From: Argyresthia goedartella
Taxonomy: Eukaryota > Arthropoda > Insecta > Lepidoptera > Argyresthiidae
DNA length: 64,000 nt
Direction of reading: 5' to 3'
NCBI GenBank assembly: GCA_949825045.1
Contig: OX463829.1
Coordinates: forward strand, 23,220,715-23,284,714
Positions 33,077-45,109 of this stretch are shown here, in pieces. How positions within the stretch are numbered: position 1 is the stretch's first letter; the number at the start of each line of letters is the position of its first letter. Under the pieces are notes generated by a model, which was given only the letters and a program-made list of their open reading frames with translations, had not been told where the DNA came from and did no database searches. Made by a program: the position numbers and the translations under genes.

Positions 33077-33344
33077 TTTATTTTTATGCTATGTACCTAT
33101 AGGTTACAGGTAGGGTGTAGGTTACGCTTGACCAAACTTAACCCTTCACCCGCGTCAGTCAACTGCCCAACTTTCGGGCGCTTCCTGTCCGACCGTAAAC
33201 TTTTTTCCTGCTTACGGGACCAGAAACCCACAAATCGCAGACCACAACTCAAACCTGCGATACAAACTTTGTAACACACGACTGGTTGTTTGATAGCCAC
33301 CCCCGAGAGAGGCTTAAAGCCTTGTTTAATAAATATTAGTAAAT

Positions 33345-33575
33345 AAATATTAAAGGACAATCTTACACAAATCGGACTAGGCCCATAGTAAGCTCAATAA
33401 GACTAGTGTTAGGGGTACTAGACGACTATATGTTTAATAAAGATAGAAAACATCAAAGACTAAGAAACAAATATTCATGCCCATCACAAAAATATTTGCC
33501 CTTACCGGGATTCGAACCCAGGACCGTCAGCTTTGTAGGCAGGGTCACTACCCGCTAGGCTAAACCGGTCGTATA
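33345..33575 (-). mobile_element. tRNA-derived SINE, family D (related to A)
   Basis: On the minus strand: tacgaccggtttagcctagc, gggttcgaatcccggtaagg (box B) and a body with gtcgtctagtacccctaaca, then gggcctagtccgatttgtgt. Family A copies share the layout: tRNA-like head, gggcaaatatttgt and tctagtaccc. Confidence 0.8.
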
Positions 33576-33734
33576 TAATGTCTTGATAGTAAATTATTTA
33601 TTTATTTTTGTAGGTCACCAATCACCAATCACCATGCATATTCCAAAATATAAGTATATTTTTGAGCATTCCGAATGAAATACCAGAAACTTGAATCACA
33701 TCGAATAAAATATCTATGTATTTTAATTATAGTT

Positions 33735-34010
33735 TTCATCGGCTGTTATTTAGTCGCACATCAAAAATACTGATTTGCGCAGCAAAAAAGGATCAGCAAA
33801 AACACTTTTTATGTTTTAAATATATATTTAGCACTTATGTTAATGTTTTAAGTATTTTTTGTTGTTCTAACATGTTGAACCTAACACGAAGGATAAAGGG
33901 GGCTTCGATTCGCTCACCCCTACCCTTCACCTGAGCTACCGCAGCAAACATAAGGGATATTTGCTGTGAAAATCAGTATTTTTGATGTGCAGTTTAATAT
34001 TTCTCATACA
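33735..34010 (+). mobile_element. Core-module MITE, end type 3
   Basis: Clear inverted ends: cgcacatcaaaaatactgat on the left and atcagtatttttgatgtgca on the right. The core is present with a shortened 3' hairpin arm (aaagggggcttcgattcgctcacccctaccc). The middle includes actttttatgttttaaatat. No protein is encoded. Confidence 0.85.
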
Positions 34011-34887
34011 TTAATGGCCTGTTACCAAATGCCCGGATAAACACTAATGTAATGATAAACGCTATTTATGTTCTTCCTAACGTACAGGATATTTTCATAA
34101 ATATATTGACACGATACAGTCATAATGCAATTTTTTTAACAGTTCCCTTAGGGAGTCAGGACTGCGTATTAGGTTTTAAGTTGCTCTAATAGATAAAATA
34201 TGAGTCAATATCAGCAGTTCAGCCCCGCAGTGAAATTCCATAGGACATAATGCTGTAGAAATAACTAAATTAAACAAGTCTCGCCGTGGCGACATCCGTC
34301 AGCTGTCTAATTTGTCTCACAGCATATGCAGCTGAACTTAGTTTTCCCGATAAAGATGTAATGTTAGGACTCTTTTGTAGTTTCGAGTCAAGTGTTATCC
34401 CTCTAACTCTAACTTATCATTATCTAATATAACCTCATTTTTTAAGGAAATAACTATCTGACAGATATGTTGGTTTATCCGGACATTTAGAAAAAGACCC
34501 TTGATCTTCTAAAAACCGCCAAAACCTATACTGCCTTCTACATCCTGAACCACCTTAGCTCTAAATAACATCATCGCATACCGAGGGGGATAGGGTGAAT
34601 CCGCCAACGAGGGGGACAAGTGAAATAACCGGCAGAAGGATTATAGGGTTTTGTGGGAAATTTGAAACCCCCATTCCGTCCGCCCCCGCGGTTTTGTATT
34701 ACCAATTATGTTCATTTAATTCGTACCAAGCTCTTTGATACGTCGTTGTGTGGTGTGCGGCGTGAGTGTGACACACAATATGTTGTAATTACTGTAACTC
34801 TGTCACTTGGCACTGTATTAGTAAGATTGTTTATAACCTGGTGTTATAAACAAGTAGGTTTAGTGGGCACATGAGGTTGCAGTATTT
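34011..34887. other. No gene recognised
   Basis: AT-rich DNA with one C/G-rich patch (34570-34690) and no supported coding region. Confidence 0.4.
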
Positions 34888-35386
34888 TTCGGGTTCAGTA
34901 CCCGAAGGGTGCCAAACGGGACCCTATTACTGAAATTTCGCTGTCCGTCCGTCTGTCAGTCTGTCACCAGGCTATATCTCATGAACCGTGGTAGCTAGAC
35001 AGTTGAAATTTTCACAGATGATGTATTTCTGTTGGTGCTACAACAACAAATACTAAAATACAGAATAAAATAAATATTTAAGGGGGCTCCCATACAACAA
35101 ACGTGTTTTTTTGCAATTTTTTGATCGATCTAGATAATGGTAGCAGGTAGAGGCTTAAAATGTTCATAATATATTGAGTATATTATTTACTTTAAAAATA
35201 AATACTGAAGTTAAAATTAAATTAATATTTAAGGGGGGCTCCCATACAACAAACTTGTTTTTTTTTTGCTCATTTAAGTGGAACCTACTACCCTAACTGC
35301 AACAGACATGATTTTTTTGCGGTTTTTTATAGATAATGGTACGGAACCCTTCGTGCGCGAGTCAGACTCGCACTTGGCCGGTTTTT
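34888..35386 (+). repeat. Dispersed repeat, family E
   Basis: Begins gggttcagtacccgaagggt, then gccaaacgggaccctattac, runs through cagtctgtcaccaggctata and two copies of gggggctcccatacaaca, and ends tacggaacccttcgtgcgcg, gagtcagactcgcacttggc, cggttttt. Other copies are at 45231, 56925 (minus) and 57597. It has no coding capacity. Confidence 0.8.
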
Positions 35387-37967
35387 GCCTCTTTTATGCA
35401 CCATCCAGAGAAAATAATATGGTGGTAACAAGATACTTGAGATATACACACTTACACTGAATCTATCTGATCTTTTTCGAAGTAAATAATAAACACTTAT
35501 ACATGAACATTTATGAACATGTACTGGCATATACCTATACAATGTTATACACATATGCATACATGATTGTATAGTCGATGTTTTGATAGTTGAGTTAAAT
35601 GGTAAACATAAGTAGACATTCCGAAAGAATCACGCAACCTAGGTTTCAGCGATAAGTTGTAGACACTAGTTGGAAGACTCACGCAGTGATTGCCACTCAA
35701 AAAATCTTTAAAACGACCTAATGAATGACATGTTTTAGACAAAACCGTATTTTGACGAAATTCCTGCACACATATTGCCGGAACGTCCGCCATACTAATT
35801 CCGCCATTGTTTTTTACAACTTAGCTCAGGTATACGAACATAGACCGTAGCTATAAAGTGCTGGAGGGTCTTGGAACATACCTTGTAAACTACGTTGAAC
35901 TATTTTAAAGTAGTTATAATTGCAAGCTCGTTTAATGCATCGTGCTGTCAGCCCAGACTTCACTACACCCCTTAAAATCAGGCAGTGGTATGCGGTTGCT
36001 CAACGAACCGTCTCCAGTTCAGGTCTGTTGGGTTCTCCCTTCGCACCCTGCCGGGAACGGCGAGATGGCTTCCTAATTGAGTTAGTGCAGTAGTGTTATT
36101 CATAGCACTAGTTTTAGTTCTTCCGTAGTGAGGTCGTGGAGGTGTGGAAGTGGAAGGTCGAGAAATTCTGCGACGAATATCTTATCTAAGTCAGAGTCAA
36201 AGTTGAAGGTCTTTATTACTGTTGATATTTACATATATAACGTCATTTTTTGCCTCTTCTCTACACTGGACCACTGGGGGAAAAGAGGGCGTAGAAACTC
36301 CCACAGATTGATTGTCAGAACTCTTTTAAAAATTGGTTGTGCTTAACTAATACAAATATAACAATATTATGATTAATAAGCAGGAATAAATAATTACAAA
36401 ACTATTAACAGCAAGGTCTGTGTTGAGCCAGATTAACCCCATACAGTCCCATCATTTAAGTAATCTTGAACATTGTAAAATCCCTTTTGACTAATATGCA
36501 TATTATTATTAGAGGGAATACGCGCATAATCACAAACTTGCAACATCTGACGTAGCACTTGTAAAGCTGTAGTAAGGAAAGTATTACCTAAGGTATATAC
36601 GAGTATTATGTCAGTGGAATTCCAACATTCAGATGCAATATATTTTCCTTCGCCACCAGCTATTGTGGTATTCTCAGCGATTTCCCGACGGGACTTCTAA
36701 CCGCTCGAATCCTTTACTATTTCGCCAAACTGGTACATTCGAGGTAAGCCTCTCAAATCGAACAATACATGTAAACCTGTCCAATTCCTGGTGAAGCTGT
36801 TCAACGAACCGTCACAGTTTCTGGTCTGCCGACTGCTGGTCCCTGCGCGCAATATTGGGATTCGTTCTCGCTGTGATTCCAGCAAGAAACTGTGGTGATA
36901 TTTATAAAAGGATTATTAGTGTTGTAGTTACGTTAAATCACTTTTTGTTTTGTGATGGAACTACTTATTTGCGGTTTTCGGATTGTTTCCCTTATTTATG
37001 CTATGAGACACTTGTTTCTTACCAAGTTTGTAAACGGGAGGAACGGGTTTTGATTCCATTGCGAGTATCAAGCAAATTAAGCAAATTTTCGGCTCACGGA
37101 CGTATCTTTTGATTGCGTTTAACTAGAAGTTTAATTTGTTTTACAACTTCAAGGGGCCATATAGCTATTTAGATATTAATCCCAACTTGACAGACAGACC
37201 GACGGATGGCCGTACAGACGGCCAACGAAGTGGTCCTATAAGGATTCTTTGGAACCCTAAATATTGAAGGGGTTTCCCAAACAGGAGACGTCTTTTCTGC
37301 GTTTTTTCTTTTACTTTTACTGGTACTGAACCCATCGTGGTCTCGAAGTAGCTAAGGGAACGTAGAAGAAGTACATACATATATCGTCAGCTTATTTAAG
37401 CTGACCATAAACATTAAAACACATTACTACATATTACAAACGAAACGATCGATAAAGTTCGTTCAGCTTAAAAACATCGATTAAATTTAATAAATCGATA
37501 CGGACTTCAAAATCCGTGAATCGAAAGCAGCCATCATTAAGTTCAATTAATCTTGATCGATCAATCAATAGATTTTTTGGGTAACATCCCTACTGTTTAA
37601 AACGAAAAAAGGTTCACCGGCGTACAAGCTTGCAACGATGTTCAGTTTTGCAGAACAAACATTATTTGTGTTTCAAAAGGCCAATTAGTCATAAAATTGC
37701 CTTCTTATATTTTTAACTGAAGATAAAACCAAGCAATTGTGCAGTTCTATTTTGAAAAAATAAATTATATCGTGTGCCTTGCGTTTCTGTGGTTTCCTTC
37801 TTGAATTTTGATTAAGTTTTAAATATTACCTATAACAATGACCCTACATATCTGTGGACCCTACAGAAGGCTCGCTACAGACACTGACTGAAGTGCTAAA
37901 TGTGTTTGCTCGCGTCTCCATTGACACATCATGGTCACTGAATAGGATATCAAGTTGCCAACGCGTG
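35387..37967. other. No gene supported; diverged repeat traces
   Basis: I see only scattered repeat-like motifs. Near 37150-37330, accgacggatggccgtacag, then ggggtttcccaaacaggaga may be a diverged family E copy. Near 37440-37570, many atcgat motifs occur. Open frames have no recognisable domains. Confidence 0.4.
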
Positions 37968-38184
37968 CATCTGTCACCGGAAGATAGCCAAAACCGTTAG
38001 CTGATAAACTAACGCGGTAGTTGATCAACTATCGACCGATAGTAAACCAGACCAACAGGGTTTAGAATTTACGTTTCTTTTGTTTTTACATGTCAACCTA
38101 ACACGAAGACTATTCGTTAGCTTCGCTGCGCTCGCCCCTCTAGTCTTCACCTAAGCTAACGCATTTGAAAAGTTCTTCAGTACC

Positions 38185-39008
38185 ATACCAATAATAACAA
38201 CAGAAGCACTACCATCCTCTTCTGAAAAGTCTTTAGATTACTTGGTTGAAAATGTGCCCCAAAACAAGGATAGCTTTAACTTGGCTCTATAACTATAGTT
38301 AAAACATTTAAACTTCTGAGCATGAAAAAGGCTGAAGATTTATGGGGCATGTCGGTTAACGTGGTTAAATCAGTAATCGATGTGATATACATGGCAATCA
38401 AATTCAATAGTTGTATAGCAAACGGAGTTTTTCCTGACCTCATGAAAATGAGCAGATTAATACCACTTTTCAAATCCGGTAGTAAACAAGATCCTGCCAA
38501 CTTCAGACCTGTATCTGTATTGCCAGTGTTGAGCAAGGTGTTTGAAAAGGTCATATTGAGTCAACTACTCTCTCACTTCAATGCATCTGGGCTACTCCAC
38601 AAAAAAGAGTTCGGATTCACTAAAGGCAGATCAACAACAGACGCCAAAGTAGCGCTAGTAGAACACATTTATAGTGCGTGGGAAGGATCACAGGATGCGG
38701 TTGGTATTTTCTGTGATCTTTCCAAGGCCTTTGACTGTGTGGACCATCAAACTCTTTTGCTCAAACTTCAACACTATGGTATCAAAGATAATGCGTTAAA
38801 ATTAATGGAATCTTATTTAATGGAAAGATTACTAAAAGTAGATATAAACAGATGCAAGTCCACTGGAACCCATATGAATATTGGTGTACCCCAGGGTTCT
38901 ATCTTAGGTCCGTTCCTTTTCTTAGTGTACATGAATGACCTGCCTTATATGGTGAAAAAATGACTCAGATTGTTCTATTTGCTGATGACACATCTATTAT
39001 TTTCAAGG
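38185..39008 (+). pseudogene. LINE reverse transcriptase, N-terminal part
   Basis: Blocks of a non-LTR reverse transcriptase are visible: RLIPLFKSGSKQDPANFRPV, LSKVFEKVI, EFGFTKGRSTTDA, FCDLSKAFDCVDH (first catalytic Asp) and GVPQGSILGPFLF. The catalytic box LFADDTSIIF lies just after the frame is lost by a one-base change in the A run at 38956-38961. An earlier shift near 38278 joins PSSSEKSLDYLVENVPQN to the main frame. Confidence 0.88.
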
Positions 39009-39236
39009 TGTTCAAAATAAACTAATTAAATAATGAAGGCGAGCTTTCTACTGGCACAATTAACTTTATTATTGCTTTAATTTAACTGAATATAAGGAGC
39101 GGAAACACGTCTGTCTCGCGAATAGGTAGATAGAAGCTGACGCGGCCGCGGCGCCTGCGCCGTGGTCCTCTGAGATACCTCCCGCGCCTCGTCTTGATCC
39201 CCGCAGGCGTCTGATCACGCAGTGAATGCGTGGACA
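39009..39236. mobile_element. Solo LTR, 228 bp, inside the LINE
   Basis: Starts TGTTCAAAATAAAC and ends GCGTGGACA, so it has TG...CA ends. The 5-bp CAAGG is present on both sides (39004-39008 and 39237-39241). Removing the segment with one CAAGG restores the LINE reading frame across the site (…IIFK / VKRQEEI…). In the minus orientation it has aataataaag near its end, a plausible poly(A) signal. The LTR family is not identified; no internal sequence remains. Confidence 0.85.
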
Positions 39237-40191
39237 CAAGGTGAAAAGACAAGAAGAAATTCTAGATGACGCAAATAGTACACTCTCTCATGTGTTAAGT
39301 TGGTTCAATGTAAACAACCTGTTATTAAACTCAAAGAAGACTAAATGTATCAAATTTTGTTTGCCTAATGTACGACAGGTTGAAAGCAGTGTTAGAATAG
39401 GATCTGAAAGATTGGACCTCGTTGAAGACACAATCTTTCTCGGAATCACTATAGATTCGAAACTTCAATGGGGTCCTCACATAACTAATCTCGCACGAAG
39501 ACTTAGCTCAGCCGCTTTTGCGGTCAGACAAATCAGATATCTTACAGATGTTGAAACTGCCAGATTGGTTTACTTCAGTTATTTTTACAGTATTATGTCT
39601 TATGGAATATTGCTCTGGGGGAGAGCAGCAGATATAAATACGATATTTTTCTTACAAAAAAGGGCGATCAGGGCGATATATCAATTAGATGCTAAAGAAT
39701 CATTAAGAGAAAAATTTAAAGAAATTAATATACTTACGGTTACCTGTCAATATATATACGAGAATATCATGCATGTAAGAAAAAACATAGCTTTATTTAA
39801 AATTGTAGGTGATAGCCATACAATTAACACTAGAAATAAAAATAGGTTAGCACTACCATTATTTAGACTAAGTAAAGTAGGCACATCATTCATGGGGCAC
39901 TGTATTCGCTTCTACAATAAAATACCACAGGAATCATTGATCCTTCCTGAAAAGAGGTTCAAAAACTATGTTAAAAATGAGCTGATAAGAAAGTCCTATT
40001 ATAGTATTAAGGAATACTTAGATGACAAAACTGCATGCTCCATACCATCTCAGCGCACAGAAATTCGTCGAGGGGCGATGGATCAAGTCTATCACTCGCC
40101 GGCGAATTTCCTTAGACCGAAACCAGTACCTGTTGTAAAGTCACTTTTAAAAAAAAAAGGTATGGGGGAGTTTCTTGCCGTTTCTTCTTAA
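39237..40191 (+). pseudogene. LINE reverse transcriptase, C-terminal part
   Basis: Continues the reverse transcriptase after the LTR: VNNLLLNSKKTKCIKF, DTIFLGITIDSKLQWGPHI, LVYFSYFYSIMSYGILLWG, FLQKRAIRAIY. This is the thumb and C-terminal region of Jockey/CR1-group ORF2 proteins. It is open to a stop at 40189-40191 and is followed by a short 3' UTR with an AT-rich end. Confidence 0.88.
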
Positions 40192-40550
40192 CCCCGAGGC
40201 CCACCTTCCGAAACGGTGTAGTCTTTTTTTTTATATAAAAAAAAATTGACTTGTAGTTATAAGTAAGTATAATTTTGACGTTGAATAAGATTATTTATTT
40301 ATTTATATTCAATAAAAAAATGACTCTGACTCTGACTCTGCTACCGCAGTGTTTGCCCTGGTATTTCGTTTGCAATTCAAGTTTAAACCAGTTTATTATT
40401 GAACGGGTTTATCCGTTACTTGATCAACTAACGCGTCATATAGTAAGCAGTATGCTACAGTTTACTATCTGTCGATAGTTGACCAACTTACGAGAAAAAA
40501 AAACCTTAGTTTATCAACTAACGGTTTTGACTATCTTACGGTGACACATC

Positions 40551-41542
40551 GAACATATTGCGTTCCGCCTCTAATTTTGCTGAGATGTGAGGGACCTCAC
40601 TCTATTTGCAGTGGGAGGGTTCCTTCATCTTCCACCTCTGTTCACAGGGCATCGTGATTAATCGCACAGACACTAATTCCTAATTTAGCCTACCTTCCCC
40701 TCAGGACAACTCGCATCGTTTTGGGGTGGTTTCAAAGTTAGATTGCGCAAGCACGTTTCCAAATCATTTGTATAGGTACAAAATGTATCTTATTAACGTT
40801 TTCAGTAGAAATTTATGTGCCGCTTGATTACTGGCACTGGTTGATTGGTATGCAGAAGCTATCGCTTGTTCTATTGATACAAATATGCTGGTGCTGAACT
40901 CAATTTGCAAAGGTGGTAGTAGGGCAGTACGTACACAATCAGAGACATCAGAGTGTAACTTTATAATATGGTAACCTAAACGTTTCTTGTAAGAAACCTG
41001 TGTAACTTATGATTATAAATTCTCGTTATTAGCAAGTAATTTTTTTAACCAAACCAATTACTTGCTAATTAACTCTCTACACATCAATTAGAAGTGTTGA
41101 GTATTGCCAACTTTGTGATGATGGTAGTGTTATGAGACAATATGTATCCTGTAAACATTTGTTATATTCTATAATTCCGTGTTTGCCAAGGTAGTCCAAT
41201 AAATCTAGAAACGTGTCTGAAGTTGAAACAATTTGTACAAAAGGTTTAAGAATATCAAAATTGTATATTACCAGTACTTAGTTGTATTGTATAAACTCAA
41301 TATTGTGTAGAAACGCCAGTTTTGACTATGACGTCACAAATCTGTGTTACATAGAACTCACGAACAAAATATCCGTTTTGAAAGTTCATTAGAAGTATAT
41401 ATTTTGACAACCGGTCCAATAGCGTATTTAAAGGTAAATCTTTTTAGCGCTGTCGTCATCCATTTTCATTACAGCAACAGGTAACTGGAGACGAATCACA
41501 AAATCAACACTCATGAAATAATAAACATTCACTTACACATGT
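40551..41542. other. No gene recognised
   Basis: AT-rich sequence. A local motif aagcagaagctatcgcttg near 40850 resembles SINE tails. Otherwise nothing was supported. Confidence 0.4.
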
Positions 41543-41673
41543 AGGTACAGTCCGCGCTAAGTTTCTCTAGCTCCAAGCGAGGGGAAGGAGCCAACCTCTC
41601 TCTCTCTCACCCTACGCGAGAAAGAGACCTTACTCTCGCTGAGCGTCAAAAACACTTAGCGCAGACTGTACCT
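41543..41673. mobile_element. 131-bp MITE with aggtacagtc ends
   Basis: Ends aggtacagtccgcgctaagt and acttagcgcagactgtacct are 20-bp inverted repeats with one mismatch. The interior has ctctctctct and gagaaagag tracts that can also pair. The flanking sequence gtgtaagt/acttacac may extend the symmetry. Confidence 0.8.
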
Positions 41674-43829
41674 TATGAAGGTGAGTGTAAGTATGTGTGA
41701 GTACAATCACCAACATCCGACTTCACCCCATTTGACATGAGATTCCTTTTGGCTGAAAAGGTCGTAATTGAGGGAAATGAGATAAATTACTCTTGCGGAT
41801 TGTTTTGCCCTTTGAAAGAGGAGGGCTTTGAAATAGGGGAATGTCTACCCCGCAGGCCGGGTCCTCGGTACCTATTTGGTTACCAAGTTCCGCGAACATA
41901 CCTTCGACATACGGAAATTAAGTCTAACCAAATAAAGTACCTACCGTAACAATACATATGTAGTAAATTGGGCGTGTTTTCAGGTAAACAATTTGACTGT
42001 TTTCACAGAGTATTTATAAGATGCCAGGTGTTCCGCTTCGAAAGGCCTCCATTAAAGCTCCTTATTCTCAGTAAAAGAAAACATTAGAGCAGTTACAATA
42101 AATTTTGATCGTAACGGCCCGACCGGAAGAGGAGGCTGCGATGCGAACGGACGGACGAACCAAACTCCCCTACCTTCATTATCAGTTTAGCGAGGGCCCT
42201 TCCGCTGCGAACAAAATGTATAAAAAGGCCGATCTCAAAATTTTGTGAGTGCAAGGGAGTAACGAAGTGTAGACCACTTTAAACAATAGCTAATACGAGG
42301 GGTTTTGAGAGTTCCGTAGGTCCACTCCATATCTGCTGAATTCGTGGAATTTTTATTTCAACCGTTTTGGTATCCCTTTATTGCTCGAGATATTTATAGA
42401 CTGTCCCACGGGATTGCGTCGACAGCGATCGATATAGCAGGATAATTGTATGGTTATCGTCACCTCAATAGTCAATTTGTACTTCTAAAATTGACGGTAT
42501 TTAGCATTGATTAGAGTCTTTGTTCATTAATCGGGGGTGCCGTTTACAAAGAACTAAGAATAACTCGCAAATTGATCAAATTTCACCCTCGTCTTGGCAG
42601 ACCATTAATTACATGACGAAGCCTGAGATGGCTGAAATAAGCCTACAAGGAACAAGGGTATCTTTTCGAGGGATTCTCGTCTTTTTGGTCCTGTAACAGG
42701 GGCGCGTAAGAAGGCGTTAGATAAGGTGCAAGACAAGCGTACTTCACCGTTTATAGCCGCAAACAAAACCGACGCCATTACGCTCCCGTTATTATTACCT
42801 TCAAGTTTTCAGTTTCCAGATCGATTAATTGACTTATAAAGTAAAATGTAGCGCCGTTCTCTACACTGAGAGCCATTTTTGAGCTCTTTTTTTGAAGCTA
42901 AGAACCTACCTTGCAAGGCTCGAAAATTATGTGAAACTGGATAATATTTTGTAGTTCCATAATATAGGTAGTTTATACGAGTCCTTTAACTGTCACCGTA
43001 CTTGTACAGTTTTCTTTGGTGAATTCGACAGTACCTAAGTATATTTCACTAAAAAACTAAATAGCGCTATTTGACTAGCAGAAAGAAAGAAATTGGAATC
43101 AAAAACACATTAATCCTGGTCTCTAAGTAAAATCTAAACAATTATTTTTAAAAAATACACTGTCTTCAGTTTAGGCATATAGGTTGTAAAGATTCTTCAT
43201 AGTTGAGCTCAGTGACATTCTGCAGGTGGATATTTTGAAATAGTTTTGCATTAACATATTGTATTTGTTTTAGTATTCCAACATACCCTTATACAGCGTC
43301 ACACTTTTTCCCAAACGGGTTGGCAGAACCACAATACGGTATTTGACTGCTAGTCAAAATAGATACGTTTTAGGAATTGTCAAAACGATAATTTTGTTCA
43401 CGAGTTTTATGAATACTATGTGACAACAGAGTCAAATGCTGTCTTTTTAACACTTAATTCAGTTTATAAATTACAACTGCTGGAAATATACAATTCTGTT
43501 GTCAAATGTTTACGTTGAAATAGGTTCAGCTTGAAACCCGATTCTAGATTTATTGGACTGCCTTGTCTAATACCGTATTGTGTCCACGTTTGGCCATATA
43601 TGTTGATATAATTTTATTTTAAAAGTCTGTAGAAGTTCGGTTAAACATACAACATAAACATTTTCATTACTCATACTCTGTAAGGGGGTCATTGTTCATC
43701 CAGGCACCGTGCTGAAAGTGGTACATGCCTGCTCTAAAGCAGAAAAGTATTAAAACATATATATATGAAACGATTAATTCTTCATTTATAAATTTTGTTG
43801 ACATTTAAATTCTTTTTGATGTTTATAAT
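41674..43829. other. No gene recognised
   Basis: No protein domain, inverted repeat or repeat copy could be supported. The plus frame at 41737-41949 (70 codons) is not recognisable. Confidence 0.4.
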
Positions 43830-43831
43830 TA

Positions 43832-44354
43832 ACTAGCTGACCCGCTCTCGCTTTGCTGCGGGTAGCTCTACCCCTACTTTACCCTTACCTATCCCTACCC
43901 TAACCTAACCCTACCCCTAACCAACCCCTACCCAACCCCTAACCAACCCCTAACAAACCCCTACCCTACCCTACCCCTACCCAACCACTACCCTACCCCT
44001 ACCCTTCCCCTACCCTACCCATGCCCTACCCTACCCCTACCCTTCCCCTACCCTACCCCTACCCTTACCCCTACCCGACCCTACCCTACCCCTACCCTAC
44101 CCCTACCCTACCCCTACCCTACCCCTACCCTACCCCTACCCTACCCCTACCCTACCCCTACCCTACCCCTACCCTACCCCTACCCTACCCCTACCCTACC
44201 CCTACCCTACCCTACCCATACCTTATCCTACCCTACTTTTAAACCTTCCCTGGTCTACAACAAATATTTCAAAACCAAAATCAGCTAAATCGGCCCAGCC
44301 GTTCTCGAGTTTTAGCGAGACTAACGAACAGCGATTCATTTTTATATATATAGA
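43832..44354 (+). repeat. Dispersed repeat carrying an 11-bp C-rich minisatellite
   Basis: The head aactagctgacccgctctcg and the tail cagctaaatcggcccagccg, then gttttagcgagactaacgaa enclose 43865-44240, made of cccta-type repeats. From about 44083 to 44211 the 11-bp unit CCCCTACCCTA repeats about 11 to 12 times almost perfectly. Coding on either strand is a by-product. The two intronic C-rich repeats (19349 and 19776) have a similar head. Confidence 0.85.
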
Positions 44355-44584
44355 TATAATGTACTTTATGTATTTATTAGTCACTTTCAAGGCGAGATGT
44401 GATTTGCGAAATAAATTAAAATATTTCTCTAACGCTCAATAACTGTACAAACGTTAATATTAATTTCAAGTGACTTTATTTTTTAATAAAATAATTTTGA
44501 TTTCAAGTGACTTTGTTTTTTAATAAAATAATTTTGATTTACTTGTGTTTACTTTCCTCGTATTCGTAATAAAAATTAGAGTGT

Positions 44585-44675
44585 TTTACTCGGGTGAAAG
44601 CACCCATTTCTGCCTCGAACTATTGGCGCTCGAACGAACTCGTCAGGAATGGGTGCCTTTCAGCCCTCGGTTAAC
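44585..44675. repeat. Short imperfect inverted repeat
   Basis: ctcgggtgaaagcacccatt and its approximate complement aatgggtgcctttcagccct flank cgaactattggcgctcgaac. It could be a small fold-back element; no second copy in the window was found. Confidence 0.5.
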
Positions 44676-45109
44676 AATCTACGTACAGGCAATTGATTAG
44701 GTTAAAAATTTGGCAGGTTAATAGTTTCCTAAGCTTAACGTTTGTTCTGAGATCACAAGTACTGTATAAGGCAGTCCATAAGAATCAACTAAAGCGACAC
44801 CCACGCCACACTATTTGTATCACCTACGCGGTTGTTATGTCATTTGGTGCTGGCTCAATCAACAATAATCTTCAATTCCACGGATGACTCACTCAAGGTG
44901 ATATGTAAAAGCGGGAATACGAATCTCAACGAAAGTGACCAAAAAAAGAGCGCCAACTACGTGCTCGACTCAAACCACAAACAAATTGTCAAAAATATTT
45001 TCAAGGAGAGTTTACAAATACATAATATCCACATTTTGAATGCAATTTCGCAATCAAATTGGTTAGGATTTCAGAATTACAGAAAACAATTAGAGGTAAC
45101 TATTTAGAG
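44676..45109. other. No gene recognised
   Basis: Short plus frames at 44693-44887 and 44832-45107 overlap in different frames and show no recognisable domain. Confidence 0.4.

Larger units (their letters stand above)
38164..40339 (+). mobile_element. 5'-truncated Jockey/CR1-like LINE, inserted in the core element
   Basis: A non-LTR retrotransposon whose coding starts in the reverse transcriptase region. Its 3' end is a short tgactc repeat (40321-40339). It is bordered by gctaacgca (38155-38163) and gctaccgca (40340-40348), which agree at eight of nine bases and fit a target duplication in the conserved core motif. Coding is broken by one frameshift near 38278, one at the poly-A near 38956 and a solo LTR at 39009-39236. 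Confidence 0.85.
37972..40546 (+). mobile_element. Core-module element, end type 4, hosting a LINE
   Basis: Inverted ends of about 80 bp: tgtcaccggaagatagccaa (37972) and the complement of gactatcttacggtgaca (40546), with aaccgttag, tgataaactaa and tcaactatcga in both arms. CATC flanks it on both sides (37968-37971 and 40547-40550), a 4-bp target duplication. The core is split by a LINE insertion after cacctaagctaacgca. Here the hairpin arms are gaagacta/tagtcttc, differing from all other copies but still complementary. Confidence 0.85.

Noticed and set aside
43865..44240. CCCTA-like repeats as an interstitial telomere
   Set aside because: Insect telomere repeat is TTAGG (CCTAA). The array here is an 11-bp CCCCTACCCTA unit inside a dispersed repeat.
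44021..44242. Pro/Tyr-rich 73-codon frame
   Set aside because: By-product of the 11-bp CCCCTACCCTA minisatellite.
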